Shown here piece by piece: positions 37,201 through 45,989 of a stretch of DNA of 64,000 nt (the first letter of the stretch is position 1; every line of letters starts with the position of its first letter). Origin of the DNA: Sediminibacterium sp. (GTDB lineage Bacteria; Bacteroidota; Bacteroidia; Chitinophagales; Chitinophagaceae); contig JAFWCB010000005.1 of NCBI GenBank assembly GCA_017537025.1, forward strand, positions 712,104 through 776,103, written 5' to 3'. The translations under genes were made by a program, and so were the position numbers. The notes beneath the pieces were generated by a model, which saw only the letters and a list, made by a program, of their open reading frames with translations, ran no database searches and had not been told where the DNA came from.

Positions 37201-38943
37201 TCTAAAATTTTACTGAGCGGGGAGCCGCTACTGATCAATAAAGATTTGCAGGAGCAAACTTTACAGATGGGTATTCAAAGGATGGGTATAGATGCGTCTT
37301 CCTACCTAGGCGTACCCATTCCCGTTGGAGATAAAATCATTGGCGTATTAAGCGTACAAAGTACCGAACAAGAAAACCGTTTTAATGAGAATGATTTACG
37401 CTTGCTAACCACTATTGCTTCTTCTGTAGGTGTAGCATTAAATAACGCGACTTTATTTAATGATGTTAAAAAAGCAAAAATGGAAGCCGAGGCTGCCAGT
37501 AAAGCCGCCGAAAAAGCCAATGAAGCCAAAAGTGCCTTTCTGTCAACCGTAAGTCATGAACTAAGAACACCCCTAACTTCTGTTCTCGGATTTACAAAAA
37601 TTATCCGCAAACGATTAGACGAAAAAATATTTCCGTTGATTGAAAAAACAGATGTGAAATCTGTAAAAACGATTACTCAAATTAATGAAAACCTAAATGT
37701 AGTAATTTCAGAGGGTGAAAGGCTTACCAATCTCATTAATGATGTGCTTGACCTTGCAAAAATTGAAGCCGGGAAAATGGAGTGGAATCAGGAGAAAACA
37801 TCCATGGCCGATGTTGCTGAAAGGGCTATTGCCGCAACCTCCTCTTTATTTGACCAGAAGTCTTTACAATTGATAAAGGATATTGACTATAATCTGCCTG
37901 AAATAACCGGCGACAGAGACAAGCTTATACAAGTCATCATTAATCTTATTTCTAACGCTGTTAAGTTTACAGAAAAAGGTACCGTTACATGCAAAGTGTC
38001 TAATGTAGAAAATGAGATTGTGGTTAGTGTTTCAGATACTGGTATTGGCATTGCAACTGAAGATTATGGCGCCGTATTTGAACAATTTAAACAGGTTGGC
38101 GGTGATACCCTTACAGATAAACCAAAAGGAACAGGATTGGGTTTACCCATTTGCAAAGAAATTGTTGAGCACCACGGGGGAAGGATTTGGTTAGAGAGTG
38201 TCGTTGGCAAAGGCAGTACTTTTTCCTTTTCGCTACCAATTATTTCAACAAATACACCAACAATCCCTATGCATTTGGAAGACTTGGTAAAGCAATTAAA
38301 AGAACAAGTAGCTTTTTCTCAAATCGCCTTAAAAAGCAGTTCCGCTTCGATATTAATAGTAGACGATGATGATGCCATCCGCTCTTTATTAAAACAGGAG
38401 TTAGTAGAAGCGGGTTATGCCATTGACGAGGCATCTAATGGAAAAGATGCCTTAGAGAAGGTGCGTGCCAAACGACCCGATTTAATTATTTTAGATGTGA
38501 TGATGCCCGAGATGAATGGATTTGATGTGGCTGCGGTTTTAAAAAATGATCCTCAAACCATGGATATCCCAATAATTGTTCTATCCATTGTACAAGATAA
38601 AACAAGGGGATTTAGAATTGGGGTGGATCGTTATCTTACAAAACCCATAGATACAAGGATTTTATTTGCAGAGATTGGTAATTTGCTGGAGCAGGGTAAA
38701 TCAAAAAAGAAGGTAATGGTGGTAGATCAGGATACTACTACTGTCGGTAGCATCATGGATGTGCTACAGGCAAAGGGTTATGTTGTAACGGAAGCAAATG
38801 AAACAAATTTATTGGAAAATGCAGTTGTCCATAAACCAGATATTATTATTATGAATTCTGTTATTTCTGGCAAGCATGATATTGTACAATCGCTTCGTTT
38901 CGAAAAAGGATTGGAAAATGTGTTATTCCTTGTTTATCAATAA
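34267..38943 (+). CDS. Hybrid histidine kinase with six GAF domains
   Basis: This soluble protein of about 1558 residues has no membrane segment. A short coiled start (1-30) precedes five closely related GAF units of about 175-179 residues each, a sixth more divergent GAF (about 905-1060), a HisKA helix with H1097 in SHELRTP, and an ATPase domain (NLISNAVKF, DTGIGIA, GTGLGLP). A receiver (1359-1475, D1410, K1459) follows, then a degenerate receiver (about 1480-1558) whose Asp is N1530. It probably senses a soluble ligand and phosphorylates receivers nearby. I start at ATG 34267; a TTG two codons earlier is possible. Receiver and GAF-cyclase genes follow it. Confidence 0.93.
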   Translation: MDFETQRIIELEKLLEQRNAELKQRNEELGVIKSVQEGLANELDIHGIYHLVGDRIQQLFNAQVVIIASFDIENKVESFNYFFENNEKINAASRPINKLRQLLIDKKHTIYIPSEEIALNDYGVTAIGDTKMPKSFLFVPLLSGSAIKGYVSLQNLDSDNAFSNSDILLLETLANSMSVALENARLFDETNRLLKETEQRTAELAVINSVQEGLAKELDIQAIYDLVAERIIKVFQAPSLVIRTFDLKDETETWRYSMEDGKRQFVEPRQIMWANKYLIKTKKSIHINENYIESAVQYGAVKGVGYVIGKTPKSAVWVPMIIGDVVKGSVSLQDVNNENAFSESDVRLLTTLVNSMSVALENARLFDETNRLLKETEQRTAELAVINSVQEGLAKELDMQGIYDLVGNRLCELFPDSQTLVIRTFNYETQMEHWHYSIEKGQKQNVPPRPLNWNSKLLINTKKPLNIKRDYIETSKKHGGTGVTFGKPPKSALFVPMISSDIVKGSISLQNIDEEDAFSESDLRLLTTLTNSMSVALENARLFDETNRLLKETEQRTAELAVINSVQEGLAKELDMQGIYDLVGDRVQQLFNAEVVIIAGFDYDNNLEFFHYRFEEGKRNTTDPRPIGKLRHHLIETRKKIVINTIEETISWVGKNTIAGTGIMMSGIFVPLIIGDNVIGYVSLQNLGKEYAFSETDIRLLETLSNSMSVALENARLFDETNRLLKETEQRTAELAVINSVQEGLAKELDMQGIYNLVGDRIQKLFHTHAVVIATFDLKKKIERFNYVFENGEKYEIDSRPINKLRQLLIRDKQTIYIRTEKEAAENYGITALGETKMPKSLMFVPLIASDSIRGYVSIQNVEIDNAFSLSDIRLLETLTNSMSVALENARLFGETTRLLAEAKQSAVELTTVNSISKALASQLDAADLIKMVGDQLKDLFKANIVYLALYNPSTKIIHFAYQYGEEMPSRIIGEGLTSKILLSGEPLLINKDLQEQTLQMGIQRMGIDASSYLGVPIPVGDKIIGVLSVQSTEQENRFNENDLRLLTTIASSVGVALNNATLFNDVKKAKMEAEAASKAAEKANEAKSAFLSTVSHELRTPLTSVLGFTKIIRKRLDEKIFPLIEKTDVKSVKTITQINENLNVVISEGERLTNLINDVLDLAKIEAGKMEWNQEKTSMADVAERAIAATSSLFDQKSLQLIKDIDYNLPEITGDRDKLIQVIINLISNAVKFTEKGTVTCKVSNVENEIVVSVSDTGIGIATEDYGAVFEQFKQVGGDTLTDKPKGTGLGLPICKEIVEHHGGRIWLESVVGKGSTFSFSLPIISTNTPTIPMHLEDLVKQLKEQVAFSQIALKSSSASILIVDDDDAIRSLLKQELVEAGYAIDEASNGKDALEKVRAKRPDLIILDVMMPEMNGFDVAAVLKNDPQTMDIPIIVLSIVQDKTRGFRIGVDRYLTKPIDTRILFAEIGNLLEQGKSKKKVMVVDQDTTTVGSIMDVLQAKGYVVTEANETNLLENAVVHKPDIIIMNSVISGKHDIVQSLRFEKGLENVLFLVYQ
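34801..37010 (+). repeat. Tandem GAF-unit DNA repeats, period 525-537 bp
   Basis: Near-identical linker segments recur at 34801, 35338, 35869, 36394 and 36919, each beginning with codons for VALENARLF. The first four continue through DETNRLLKETEQRTAELA and INSVQEGLAKELD. The linkers are far more alike than the GAF cores between them, and the fifth begins to diverge. Confidence 0.9.
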
Positions 38944-38971
38944 AACGTATTAAAACATTAAAATGAACTAA

Positions 38972-39355
38972 ATGGAACATAAAATTTTGATAGTAGATGA
39001 TGAGGCTCATATTCGCATGTTAATAGGGCAAACCCTAGAAGAACTAGAAGAAGAAGGGGTTGAATTTCTTACTGCTGAAAATGGAGAAATTGCACTAGAA
39101 ATTATTCAGCAAGAAAAACCACAGCTTGTTTTTTTGGATGTGATGATGCCTAAAATGAATGGTATGGAAGTGTGCAGAAGAATAAAAAAAGAGTTGGCAT
39201 TAAACGAGGTATTTATCATACTACTAACGGCCAAAGGGCAGGAATTGGATCGTCAAAAAGGAGTAGAAGTAGGTGCCGATATTTATATGACAAAACCGTT
39301 TGATCCCGAGGTTTTATTGAGTAAAGCAAGGGAGATTTTGGATCTTACTCAATAA
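38972..39355 (+). CDS. Single-domain response regulator
   Basis: The 127-residue receiver has D9-D10, D56 in FLDVMMPKMNG, T86 in LLTAKG and K108 in YMTKPF. It starts 28 bp after the hybrid kinase gene and ends 43 bp before the GAF-cyclase gene, so it is a likely phosphate carrier between them. No DNA-binding domain is present. Confidence 0.92.
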   Translation: MEHKILIVDDEAHIRMLIGQTLEELEEEGVEFLTAENGEIALEIIQQEKPQLVFLDVMMPKMNGMEVCRRIKKELALNEVFIILLTAKGQELDRQKGVEVGADIYMTKPFDPEVLLSKAREILDLTQ

Positions 39356-39398
39356 AGAAGATAAACATAATCCTATAAATATTATCTAGTTCTGAGGC

Positions 39399-41078
39399 AT
39401 GGCTATTGTTAGTTTAAAATCGCTGATTGGCAAAAAAAATGAACCTGCTACTTCGTTGCTTTCTTTAATGGACAATTTTGCTTCGGATGTTTGGATTGAA
39501 GACCATCTGGGAAATATTTTATTAGGAACCGCGTTTATGCACCCGGATCAGTGCATCAATATTTATGTTGAAGATGAACTAGTTGGTTATGTAAAAGGCA
39601 AACGTTCAGCCGATTCCATTGCTTCCATACTTTCACTTCTATTGAACAAAGAAGTAGAAAGAAAAAAACTGGGTGCTGAGGTTCTAAACTTATACAAAGA
39701 GATAAATATCATCTTCAATTTTTCTGAAAAACTTGCCGAAACAATTGATCCGGATTTAATAATACAAATGACGTTGGATGAAGCCATGCGTAGTATCAAA
39801 ACCAGTGCGGGTGTGGCTTTATTGTGGGACGAAGAAAGAAGGGTACTACTAGTTCCTGCGGTGGCAGGAGAACCCCTGTTTAACTCCAAAAAAATAAAAC
39901 GTAATGTAGAACTGCTAACCAATATCGGATTAAGTGGGCAATCCGAAATAATGACAAATATTTCATCCCTTACAGAAAAAGAAATTATTCATCCTACCGT
40001 ACAAACTATTATATATGCATCCTTAAAAGTAAAGCACCGTATCATGGGAGCTATTATTTTAGCAAGTAAAGAAACTCAGGCTTTTTCTGCGGGAGACATG
40101 AAGCTATTAGTAACACTTGCTCTTCAGTCGTCCTCGGCAATTGAAAGCGCTTTGCAATATGAAAAAAATATAAAACAAGCTAGAGATCGGGAAGAAACTA
40201 TGCGAAGAATTTATGAGGCTACCAATAAATTCGTTCCTCATGAATTTATTAATTCCTTAGGGCACAATCTAATAACAGACGTTAAACTTGGCGACCATGT
40301 TGAAAAAATTGTAACTGTATTATTTACTGATATACGGGATTTTACTACTATTTCAGAAAAAATGACGCCTCAGGAAAACTTCCAATTTGTATCCTCTTTT
40401 AATGAGAAACTTGGTCCCATAATAAGAGATCACAACGGATTTATTAACCAATATCTTGGCGATTCAATAATGGCAATTTTTCCAAAAGATCCGATTGATG
40501 CACTAAAAGCTGCCATTGGCATGCATAAAGCAATTAATGACTTAAATAAAAATAGGATTTCTGTTGGATTACCAATAATTAAGGCAGGAATTGGAATGCA
40601 TACCGGTCCTTTGGTGATGGGCATTACGGGTGACGAAAAAAGACTGGATGCAGCGACCATATCTGATACTGTAAATACAGCTGCAAGAATTGAGAGCCTT
40701 ACGAAACATTATCATTCCCCATTGCTATTGAGCTATGAAACCATGCAATATGCAGTAACCAATACCGAATTTTTGTTCAGAGAATTAGGTTCAGTTCGAT
40801 TGAAAGGGAAAGCAAAATTATTGAGTATAGTAGAGTGTGTGAATGCTTTTGAAGATCACATAATAGAAAAAAAATTAGCTACCCTTCCTCATTTTAATCA
40901 TGCGATGAGGGCTTACCTGAATGGTGAATTTGAGGCGGCGGCCAATCTATTTGGCTCCGTAATATCTTCTGATTTAGAAGATCAAACTGCTCATTTCTTT
41001 TATAATAATGCAAAAAATTATTTAGAGGAGGGGATACCCGAAAACTGGACAGGCGCTGTTGAAATGATGAATAAATAA
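39399..41078 (+). CDS. GAF-domain class III nucleotide cyclase with altered base-specificity residues
   Basis: The 559-residue protein has an N-terminal region (1-90), a GAF domain (about 105-255), a helical linker with TNKFVPHEFINSLG (about 265-290), a cyclase domain (about 300-475), and a C-terminal helical tail resembling a TPR-like stretch (about 490-555). Metal Asp D311 and D355 and the transition-state N426 and R430 are present. The adenine-contact Lys is Q351 (QYLGD), and the Thr/Asp position is A419. It is likely catalytic, but whether on ATP, GTP or another nucleotide cannot be read. It ends 1 bp from the stop of the convergent histidine kinase. Confidence 0.88.
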   Translation: MAIVSLKSLIGKKNEPATSLLSLMDNFASDVWIEDHLGNILLGTAFMHPDQCINIYVEDELVGYVKGKRSADSIASILSLLLNKEVERKKLGAEVLNLYKEINIIFNFSEKLAETIDPDLIIQMTLDEAMRSIKTSAGVALLWDEERRVLLVPAVAGEPLFNSKKIKRNVELLTNIGLSGQSEIMTNISSLTEKEIIHPTVQTIIYASLKVKHRIMGAIILASKETQAFSAGDMKLLVTLALQSSSAIESALQYEKNIKQARDREETMRRIYEATNKFVPHEFINSLGHNLITDVKLGDHVEKIVTVLFTDIRDFTTISEKMTPQENFQFVSSFNEKLGPIIRDHNGFINQYLGDSIMAIFPKDPIDALKAAIGMHKAINDLNKNRISVGLPIIKAGIGMHTGPLVMGITGDEKRLDAATISDTVNTAARIESLTKHYHSPLLLSYETMQYAVTNTEFLFRELGSVRLKGKAKLLSIVECVNAFEDHIIEKKLATLPHFNHAMRAYLNGEFEAAANLFGSVISSDLEDQTAHFFYNNAKNYLEEGIPENWTGAVEMMNK

Positions 41079-41079
41079 C

Positions 41080-42522
41080 TTAATTGTTTATTGATAGTTG
41101 TATAATAAAAGTTGTCCCCTTTCCTTGCTCACTCTCCACAGTTAGCTTACCTCCATGCACTTTCGTAACAATATCATAAGCCAAGCTTAATCCCAATCCC
41201 GTTCCTTGTCCGGTGGGTTTGGTGGTGAAGAAAGGTTGGAAGATCTTCTCTTTGATTTCGCTTGGTATCCCCGTGCCGTTGTCGGATACACGTATTTCTA
41301 TTTTGTTCCCCAAGTTTTTGGTGCTTACGGTAACTGTTGGGCTGTAAGGTGTAGGCTGTAAGCCGGAAGGAATAACTTTTTCCTCACTACTTATTGCTTC
41401 AACCTTATGGCTTATAGCCTCTTCCTTCCCCCTTTCGCCTACGGCGAAAAAAGCATTATTAATCAAATTCAATACCACCCTCCCCATATCCTGAGGTACA
41501 ATATTTATTTTAGGTATGGTTTCATCAAAATCCGTTTTAAACTCCGCATTAAAGCTCTTGTCTTTGGCTCTTAGTCCGTGGTAGGCTAGTCGTAAATATT
41601 CATCACATAAAGCATTGATGTCTGTTGGTTCTTTGGTGGCACTGCTGCTTCTACTATGTTGCAACATTCCTTTCACTATCGATGCAGCTCTTTGTCCGTG
41701 ATGATTGATTTTTTCAGAGTTCTCTTTTATATCATTCAGTATTTCTTCTTCTTGTTCTCTATTTCCTATTCCCTGTATCCTATCGCCTTCCACCTTTTTC
41801 CTTATACCTTTTAGCTCTTCTATCAACTCCACATTCAACTCACTGAAATTATTCACGAAGTTGAGTGGATTCTGTATCTCATGCGCAATACCAGCAGTAA
41901 GTTCCCCCAAGGAAGCCATCTTCTCCGATTGGATGAGTTGTTGCTGGGTCGACTTTAATTCTTCAAGGGTTTTTTCAAGTTCCTCTTTTTGTTTACTTAT
42001 TTCTGCCGTTCGTTCTTGTACCAATACTTCCAACTCCACTTTTCGTAGCGCTATGGCTCTATTTCTCGCCTCTTCTTCTTTTCGTTCCTTCCTTTCTTTT
42101 TCTAATTGTTTATTCAATTTATTTTGACTAAACAAAATAGCAAGCATCCATATAAATGCTATCCCTTCTGCATTATCATAGTAGCCCTTCCATTTATCAT
42201 AAAAAGATCCGCTGATCAACCAACTAATGTTAGATATAACACTTGCCACTAAAATAGGAACTGCCGACCAAATTAATCTGCGTTGCGTTTGTAATTGATT
42301 TTGATTAAAACAATAATATAGCAAGCACCCTAATCCAATAACCCAGATCCATCTGGCAACTTTTTCATGCGGCAAATAACTGAATAGATAAACACCAATA
42401 CATATGTATAGTAATAATTGGAAGTTGCGAAAGATCTCGTTTAATTGTTCTCTTTTGCTAAATCTTCTTATTCTCTCTATTAATATTAGAGATACCAAAA
42501 AAAGTACAAACGACCCCGACAT
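41080..42522 (-). CDS. Membrane sensor histidine kinase
   Basis: The 480-residue protein has about five N-terminal membrane helices (4-130), a coiled coil (about 135-200), HisKA with H214 in IAHEIQNPL, and an ATPase domain ([25 protein letters not shown]). Two stretches do not fit the domain: about 245-258 ([14 protein letters not shown]) and about 365-395 (from GKEEAIS to TPYSP). Both are encoded by short, repeat-like DNA and sit in surface loops. No receiver is adjacent on its strand. It is read after the dipeptidase gene (8 bp gap) and converges with the GAF-cyclase gene. Confidence 0.9.
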   Translation of the reverse strand: MSGSFVLFLVSLILIERIRRFSKREQLNEIFRNFQLLLYICIGVYLFSYLPHEKVARWIWVIGLGCLLYYCFNQNQLQTQRRLIWSAVPILVASVISNISWLISGSFYDKWKGYYDNAEGIAFIWMLAILFSQNKLNKQLEKERKERKEEEARNRAIALRKVELEVLVQERTAEISKQKEELEKTLEELKSTQQQLIQSEKMASLGELTAGIAHEIQNPLNFVNNFSELNVELIEELKGIRKKVEGDRIQGIGNREQEEEILNDIKENSEKINHHGQRAASIVKGMLQHSRSSSATKEPTDINALCDEYLRLAYHGLRAKDKSFNAEFKTDFDETIPKINIVPQDMGRVVLNLINNAFFAVGERGKEEAISHKVEAISSEEKVIPSGLQPTPYSPTVTVSTKNLGNKIEIRVSDNGTGIPSEIKEKIFQPFFTTKPTGQGTGLGLSLAYDIVTKVHGGKLTVESEQGKGTTFIIQLSINN

Positions 42523-42530
42523 AATTGCTT

Positions 42531-43724
42531 TTATTTATTTTTTTCATTGGCCGCCAACACTCGCCAAAAATTTCCCCCCATTATTTTATAAATATCTTTT
42601 TTACTGTAGCCCCTTTCCAATAAGGCTTTTGTAATAAGCGGATAATTTGTTACATCATCTAACTGTTGTGGAGATGATGTAATACCATCAAAATCAGAGC
42701 CCATTCCAACATGATCCACCCCTGCAATTTTTACGATATAGTCCAAATGATCGAGCAAGGCACTTAAGGGCGGACGTAAAGCATTTGATTCTTCCTGGTA
42801 TTTACTCGTTATAATACTCATGGCATATTCTTGTTGCATACCTGTTTGCTTCAGAGAATCAATTTCTTTGGCATGAGAAGCCATAAATGCGATTTCTCTC
42901 TTCTTAAATCCACTATCTACAAATCCGGAATAAAAATTCAGATGAATAACACCTCCGTTTTGAGCAACAGCTTTGATCTGTGCGTCTTTTAGATTTCTAA
43001 AAACGGGGCAAAGTGCATAGGCATTGCTATGGGATACCAAAACAGGTTTGTTAGTTGTTTTGATGGCATCCCAAAAAGTTTGTTCCCCAACATGACTCAA
43101 ATCAACTAGCATCCCTAATTGATTCATTCTTTGCACTACCTGAACACCAAAGTCGGTTAACCCCTTTTTTCCATCCAAGCTCTGGTTGGGTGTACCTTTT
43201 AATGCTGGCATGTTTTCTGTCATAGCAGAACTCGCCCAATTGGTGGAATTATTCCATGTGAGTGTCATATAACGAACACCTCTTGCATATAAACTATCGA
43301 GTTTGTTAATATCGTTTTCAATCATATGTCCACCCTCTACACCAAACATGGCAGCTATTTTTCCGGCCTTAATGGTTTTAAAAGCTTGTTTACTATTGGC
43401 TACGATCGTTATTTTATCTGGATTTCGTGCGGCTACCGCATATAATGTATCTATTTCTCTATTAGCCCAGGCATAAGGGTGTTGTTTTTCTCCATCGCAC
43501 CAAACGGAGAATAACTGACAATCAACTCCTGCCTCTTTAAATCGGTTAAGGTCGGAATGTGTTTTTCCCCTGAGATCGGCGTCCATCAATAGGTTCTTCT
43601 CTATCACTGCTGTAAGTAAATCGTTATGTGTATCTACCATTTTTGCTTTTTGGTGAATAGTCACAAAACGTTGGGCATTTACCACACTGCTTATGCATAA
43701 GCTTAGCCATAATACAGCTTTCAT
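42531..43724 (-). CDS. Membrane dipeptidase (M19 renal dipeptidase family)
   Basis: The 397-residue protein has a signal peptide (about 1-17, ending VVNA) and the zinc ligands of M19 peptidases: H33-N-D35 (MVDTHNDLL), FGVEGGH with the bridging Glu, VDLSHVGEQ, VLVSHSNA, and GMGSDFDG with the Asp. It should split dipeptides outside the cytoplasm, including D-amino-acid-containing ones. It lies 32 bp after the HAD gene in the nadA operon. Confidence 0.93.
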   Translation of the reverse strand: MKAVLWLSLCISSVVNAQRFVTIHQKAKMVDTHNDLLTAVIEKNLLMDADLRGKTHSDLNRFKEAGVDCQLFSVWCDGEKQHPYAWANREIDTLYAVAARNPDKITIVANSKQAFKTIKAGKIAAMFGVEGGHMIENDINKLDSLYARGVRYMTLTWNNSTNWASSAMTENMPALKGTPNQSLDGKKGLTDFGVQVVQRMNQLGMLVDLSHVGEQTFWDAIKTTNKPVLVSHSNAYALCPVFRNLKDAQIKAVAQNGGVIHLNFYSGFVDSGFKKREIAFMASHAKEIDSLKQTGMQQEYAMSIITSKYQEESNALRPPLSALLDHLDYIVKIAGVDHVGMGSDFDGITSSPQQLDDVTNYPLITKALLERGYSKKDIYKIMGGNFWRVLAANEKNK

Positions 43725-43756
43725 ATGATTGCTTTGTGCTAAAGCTAAAAAAATTG

Positions 43757-44413
43757 TTAGTATAACTCGGTAAAATCTTTAATAATTAAATCGGCAGCCG
43801 TTAACTCCTCTTGTGTTTGTGTTGTTAATAAAGCAATCGTATACATGCCTGCAGATTTTGCTGACGACACGCCTACTGCTGCATCTTCAAATGCTATACA
43901 GTATTTGGGTGCTACTTGTAATTCCTCTGCTGCTTTCCTATAGATCTCCGCATCCGGCTTTCCTTTTGTAATATGCTGCGAGTGAATTATTGCAGTAAAA
44001 TAATCTTTAATAGGAATATGTTCAAATAGAAACTCAATATTTACAGGAACACCTGAAGTAGCCATTCCTATTTTAATTCCCGAAGATTGCAGTAATGTTA
44101 AAAGAGGAATTAATCCATTTACCGGTTTAATATAAGGAGCATACATTTTCCGATAAACAGCTTCTTTTTCCAGAGCATAAACCATAGCCTCTTCATCAGA
44201 CATTTTACGTTGATAGATGTATTCAATTGCATCTTTATTGGTTCTACCATTAATATATCGTCTATAATTTTCTTCGGAAATATCAATTTTCTTTTCTTCC
44301 AGATATTTTCTCCAGGAGGCTAAGTGATAGGCATTATTATCTACCAAAGTGCCATCTAAATCAAAGATGGCAGCTTGTATCTGTAGTGAACTGATGAGGG
44401 TTCTGATATTCAT
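43757..44413 (-). CDS. HAD-superfamily sugar phosphatase or beta-phosphoglucomutase-like enzyme
   Basis: The 218-residue HAD protein has D18 and D20 in FDLDGTLVD, a helical cap (about 25-95), the Thr/Ser in GMATSG, the Lys in TKGKPDAEIY and an acidic FEDAAVGV. The form is that of beta-phosphoglucomutase or small sugar phosphatases. Without the full cap signature I cannot choose between phosphatase and mutase. It follows nadA by 14 bp. Confidence 0.85.
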   Translation of the reverse strand: MNIRTLISSLQIQAAIFDLDGTLVDNNAYHLASWRKYLEEKKIDISEENYRRYINGRTNKDAIEYIYQRKMSDEEAMVYALEKEAVYRKMYAPYIKPVNGLIPLLTLLQSSGIKIGMATSGVPVNIEFLFEHIPIKDYFTAIIHSQHITKGKPDAEIYRKAAEELQVAPKYCIAFEDAAVGVSSAKSAGMYTIALLTTQTQEELTAADLIIKDFTELY

Positions 44414-44427
44414 GGTATAAGGCAGCT

Positions 44428-45435
44428 TTAGCCGATTAAACCCGCTGCTCTGCTTATTTCCAACATTCTATCCATTGGTTTTTTAGCCGCTAAACGTAAA
44501 GATTCTTCCATGGTTATTTCCGGTACCTCATAGGCCATACAACCATATAATTTTTCGAGTGTATTAAGCTTCATATGCGGACAATCATTACAAGCACAAC
44601 TATTATTTGGCGGAGCGGGAATAAAAGTTTTTGACGGCGATGCTTGTTGCATTTGGTGTAGTATACCGGTTTCAGTTGCTACGATATACTGTTGATAATT
44701 ATCTATTTTAGTATATTTCAACAACTGGGTAGTGCTGCCGATAAAATCCGCCATTGAAAGAATCACTTCTTCACATTCCGGATGGGCGATAAGTTTAGCT
44801 TGAGGATGCCTGATCTTAAGTTTTGTAATTTTTTCAGCACTAAATATCTCATGTACCATGCAAGCTCCGTTCCATAAGAGCATATTACGACTCGTTTTTT
44901 TATTCAAATAAGCCCCTAAGTTTTTATCCGGCGCAAAGATGATGGGTTGGTCTACAGGTACTGATTCAATTATTTTTTCAGCATTTCCACTTGTGCAAAT
45001 GATATCACTTAATGCTTTTATTTCGGCCGTGCAATTGATGTATGAAATAACCAAATGATCGGGATATTTATCCTTAAACGCTTTAAATAAAGGCGCCGGC
45101 GCGCTATCTGCCAAGGAGCAACCGGCATTCAAATCCGGTAATAAAACTTTTTTTGTTGGGTTTAAAATTTTAGCGGTCTCTGCCATAAAATGAACCCCGG
45201 CAAAAACAATCATATCGGCATTTGTTTCAGCCGCTTTTTGTGCTAATCCCAAACTGTCGCCAATATAATCTGCCACATCTTGAATATCGGGTTCCTGGTA
45301 GTAGTGTGCGAGCAGTATGGCATTTTTTTCTTTTTTTAATTTTTCTATCTCTGCAAATAAATCTAATTGTGGGTCGATATCCAAATCTAAAAATCCTCGT
45401 TTCTTAATTTCAGTATTTGCTATGTTAATATTCAC
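44428..45435 (-). CDS. nadA: Quinolinate synthase
   Basis: The 335-residue protein has [19 protein letters not shown], and the three cluster cysteines C106 in NAGCSLAD, C192 in GACMVHE and C285 in CNDCPHM. It makes quinolinate from iminoaspartate and dihydroxyacetone phosphate with a 4Fe-4S cluster. The start is GTG at 45435; no ATG is available in the first 40 codons. nadB and nadC are not in the window. It heads a minus-strand operon and faces the long intergenic region. Confidence 0.96.
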   Translation of the reverse strand: MNINIANTEIKKRGFLDLDIDPQLDLFAEIEKLKKEKNAILLAHYYQEPDIQDVADYIGDSLGLAQKAAETNADMIVFAGVHFMAETAKILNPTKKVLLPDLNAGCSLADSAPAPLFKAFKDKYPDHLVISYINCTAEIKALSDIICTSGNAEKIIESVPVDQPIIFAPDKNLGAYLNKKTSRNMLLWNGACMVHEIFSAEKITKLKIRHPQAKLIAHPECEEVILSMADFIGSTTQLLKYTKIDNYQQYIVATETGILHQMQQASPSKTFIPAPPNNSCACNDCPHMKLNTLEKLYGCMAYEVPEITMEESLRLAAKKPMDRMLEISRAAGLIG

Positions 45436-45989
45436 GGTAATATTCTTTAATAATATATTTTTATAAAAACACTTACTACTATTAGGAGTGTGTATTTCGG
45501 GAAAACTTTCTTATTCACAAAGAGCAAAGTTAATTAACTGGTAGTTATTCCCCTTTTTTCACCAAATAGTTAACATCTATAAGTAACAATACACTTAGGC
45601 TTCCCTTAGTTTTTAACAGCTATGGATAACCTAGTTCACAATTAAGTTATACACCTAATCACATCATACACACTGTTAATTAACGGAGCTTAAAAAGAGA
45701 AAAAAATGGATAGAAAAGAAAAATGATTTAAAAACTTGGTTTTTATTCCATTTCTACTCACAAAAAAAATTACAAAAAATCGAATTTCCCCCACAAAACA
45801 GGGGTTACCCACACCGTGATGTGGATTTTATTTCGGGAAATAGAAGTTGAATATAGGATCGTGCCTTACCTAATTCTTTTAAAACCCTTACCATTCCTAA
45901 TAAAAGGATGGTTTTCCACATCTTATTCTACCTGTTTTTCCCTTATTTTTGCCCCCCGTAACAAAACGGATAATTCTAATTTTTGTACT
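45436..45989. other. AT-rich divergent intergenic region, candidate replication origin
   Basis: This 554-bp gap has no convincing gene. It contains DnaA-box-like 9-mers: TTATTCACA at 45511-45519, TATGGATAA (reverse) at 45621-45629, TTATACACC at 45647-45655, TCATACACA at 45664-45672, TTACCCACA at 45805-45813, TGTGGATTT (reverse) at 45820-45828, and TTTTCCACA at 45912-45920. The palindrome GTTAATTAAC occurs twice (45529-45538 and 45675-45684). These fit an origin, but most boxes have one or two mismatches, dnaA is not here, and gene orientation over the window does not switch at this point. Confidence 0.35.
45944..45951 (+). promoter_or_regulatory. Candidate -7 promoter box for the PpiD-like gene
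   Basis: TATTTTTG fits TAnnTTTG and ends 38 bases before the ATG at 45990. A clear -33 element is not visible. Confidence 0.4.

Noticed and set aside
45816-45989. Upstream extension of the PpiD-like gene by 58 codons
   Set aside because: The extra residues are unlike the family, would place the membrane anchor internally, and cover a likely promoter box.
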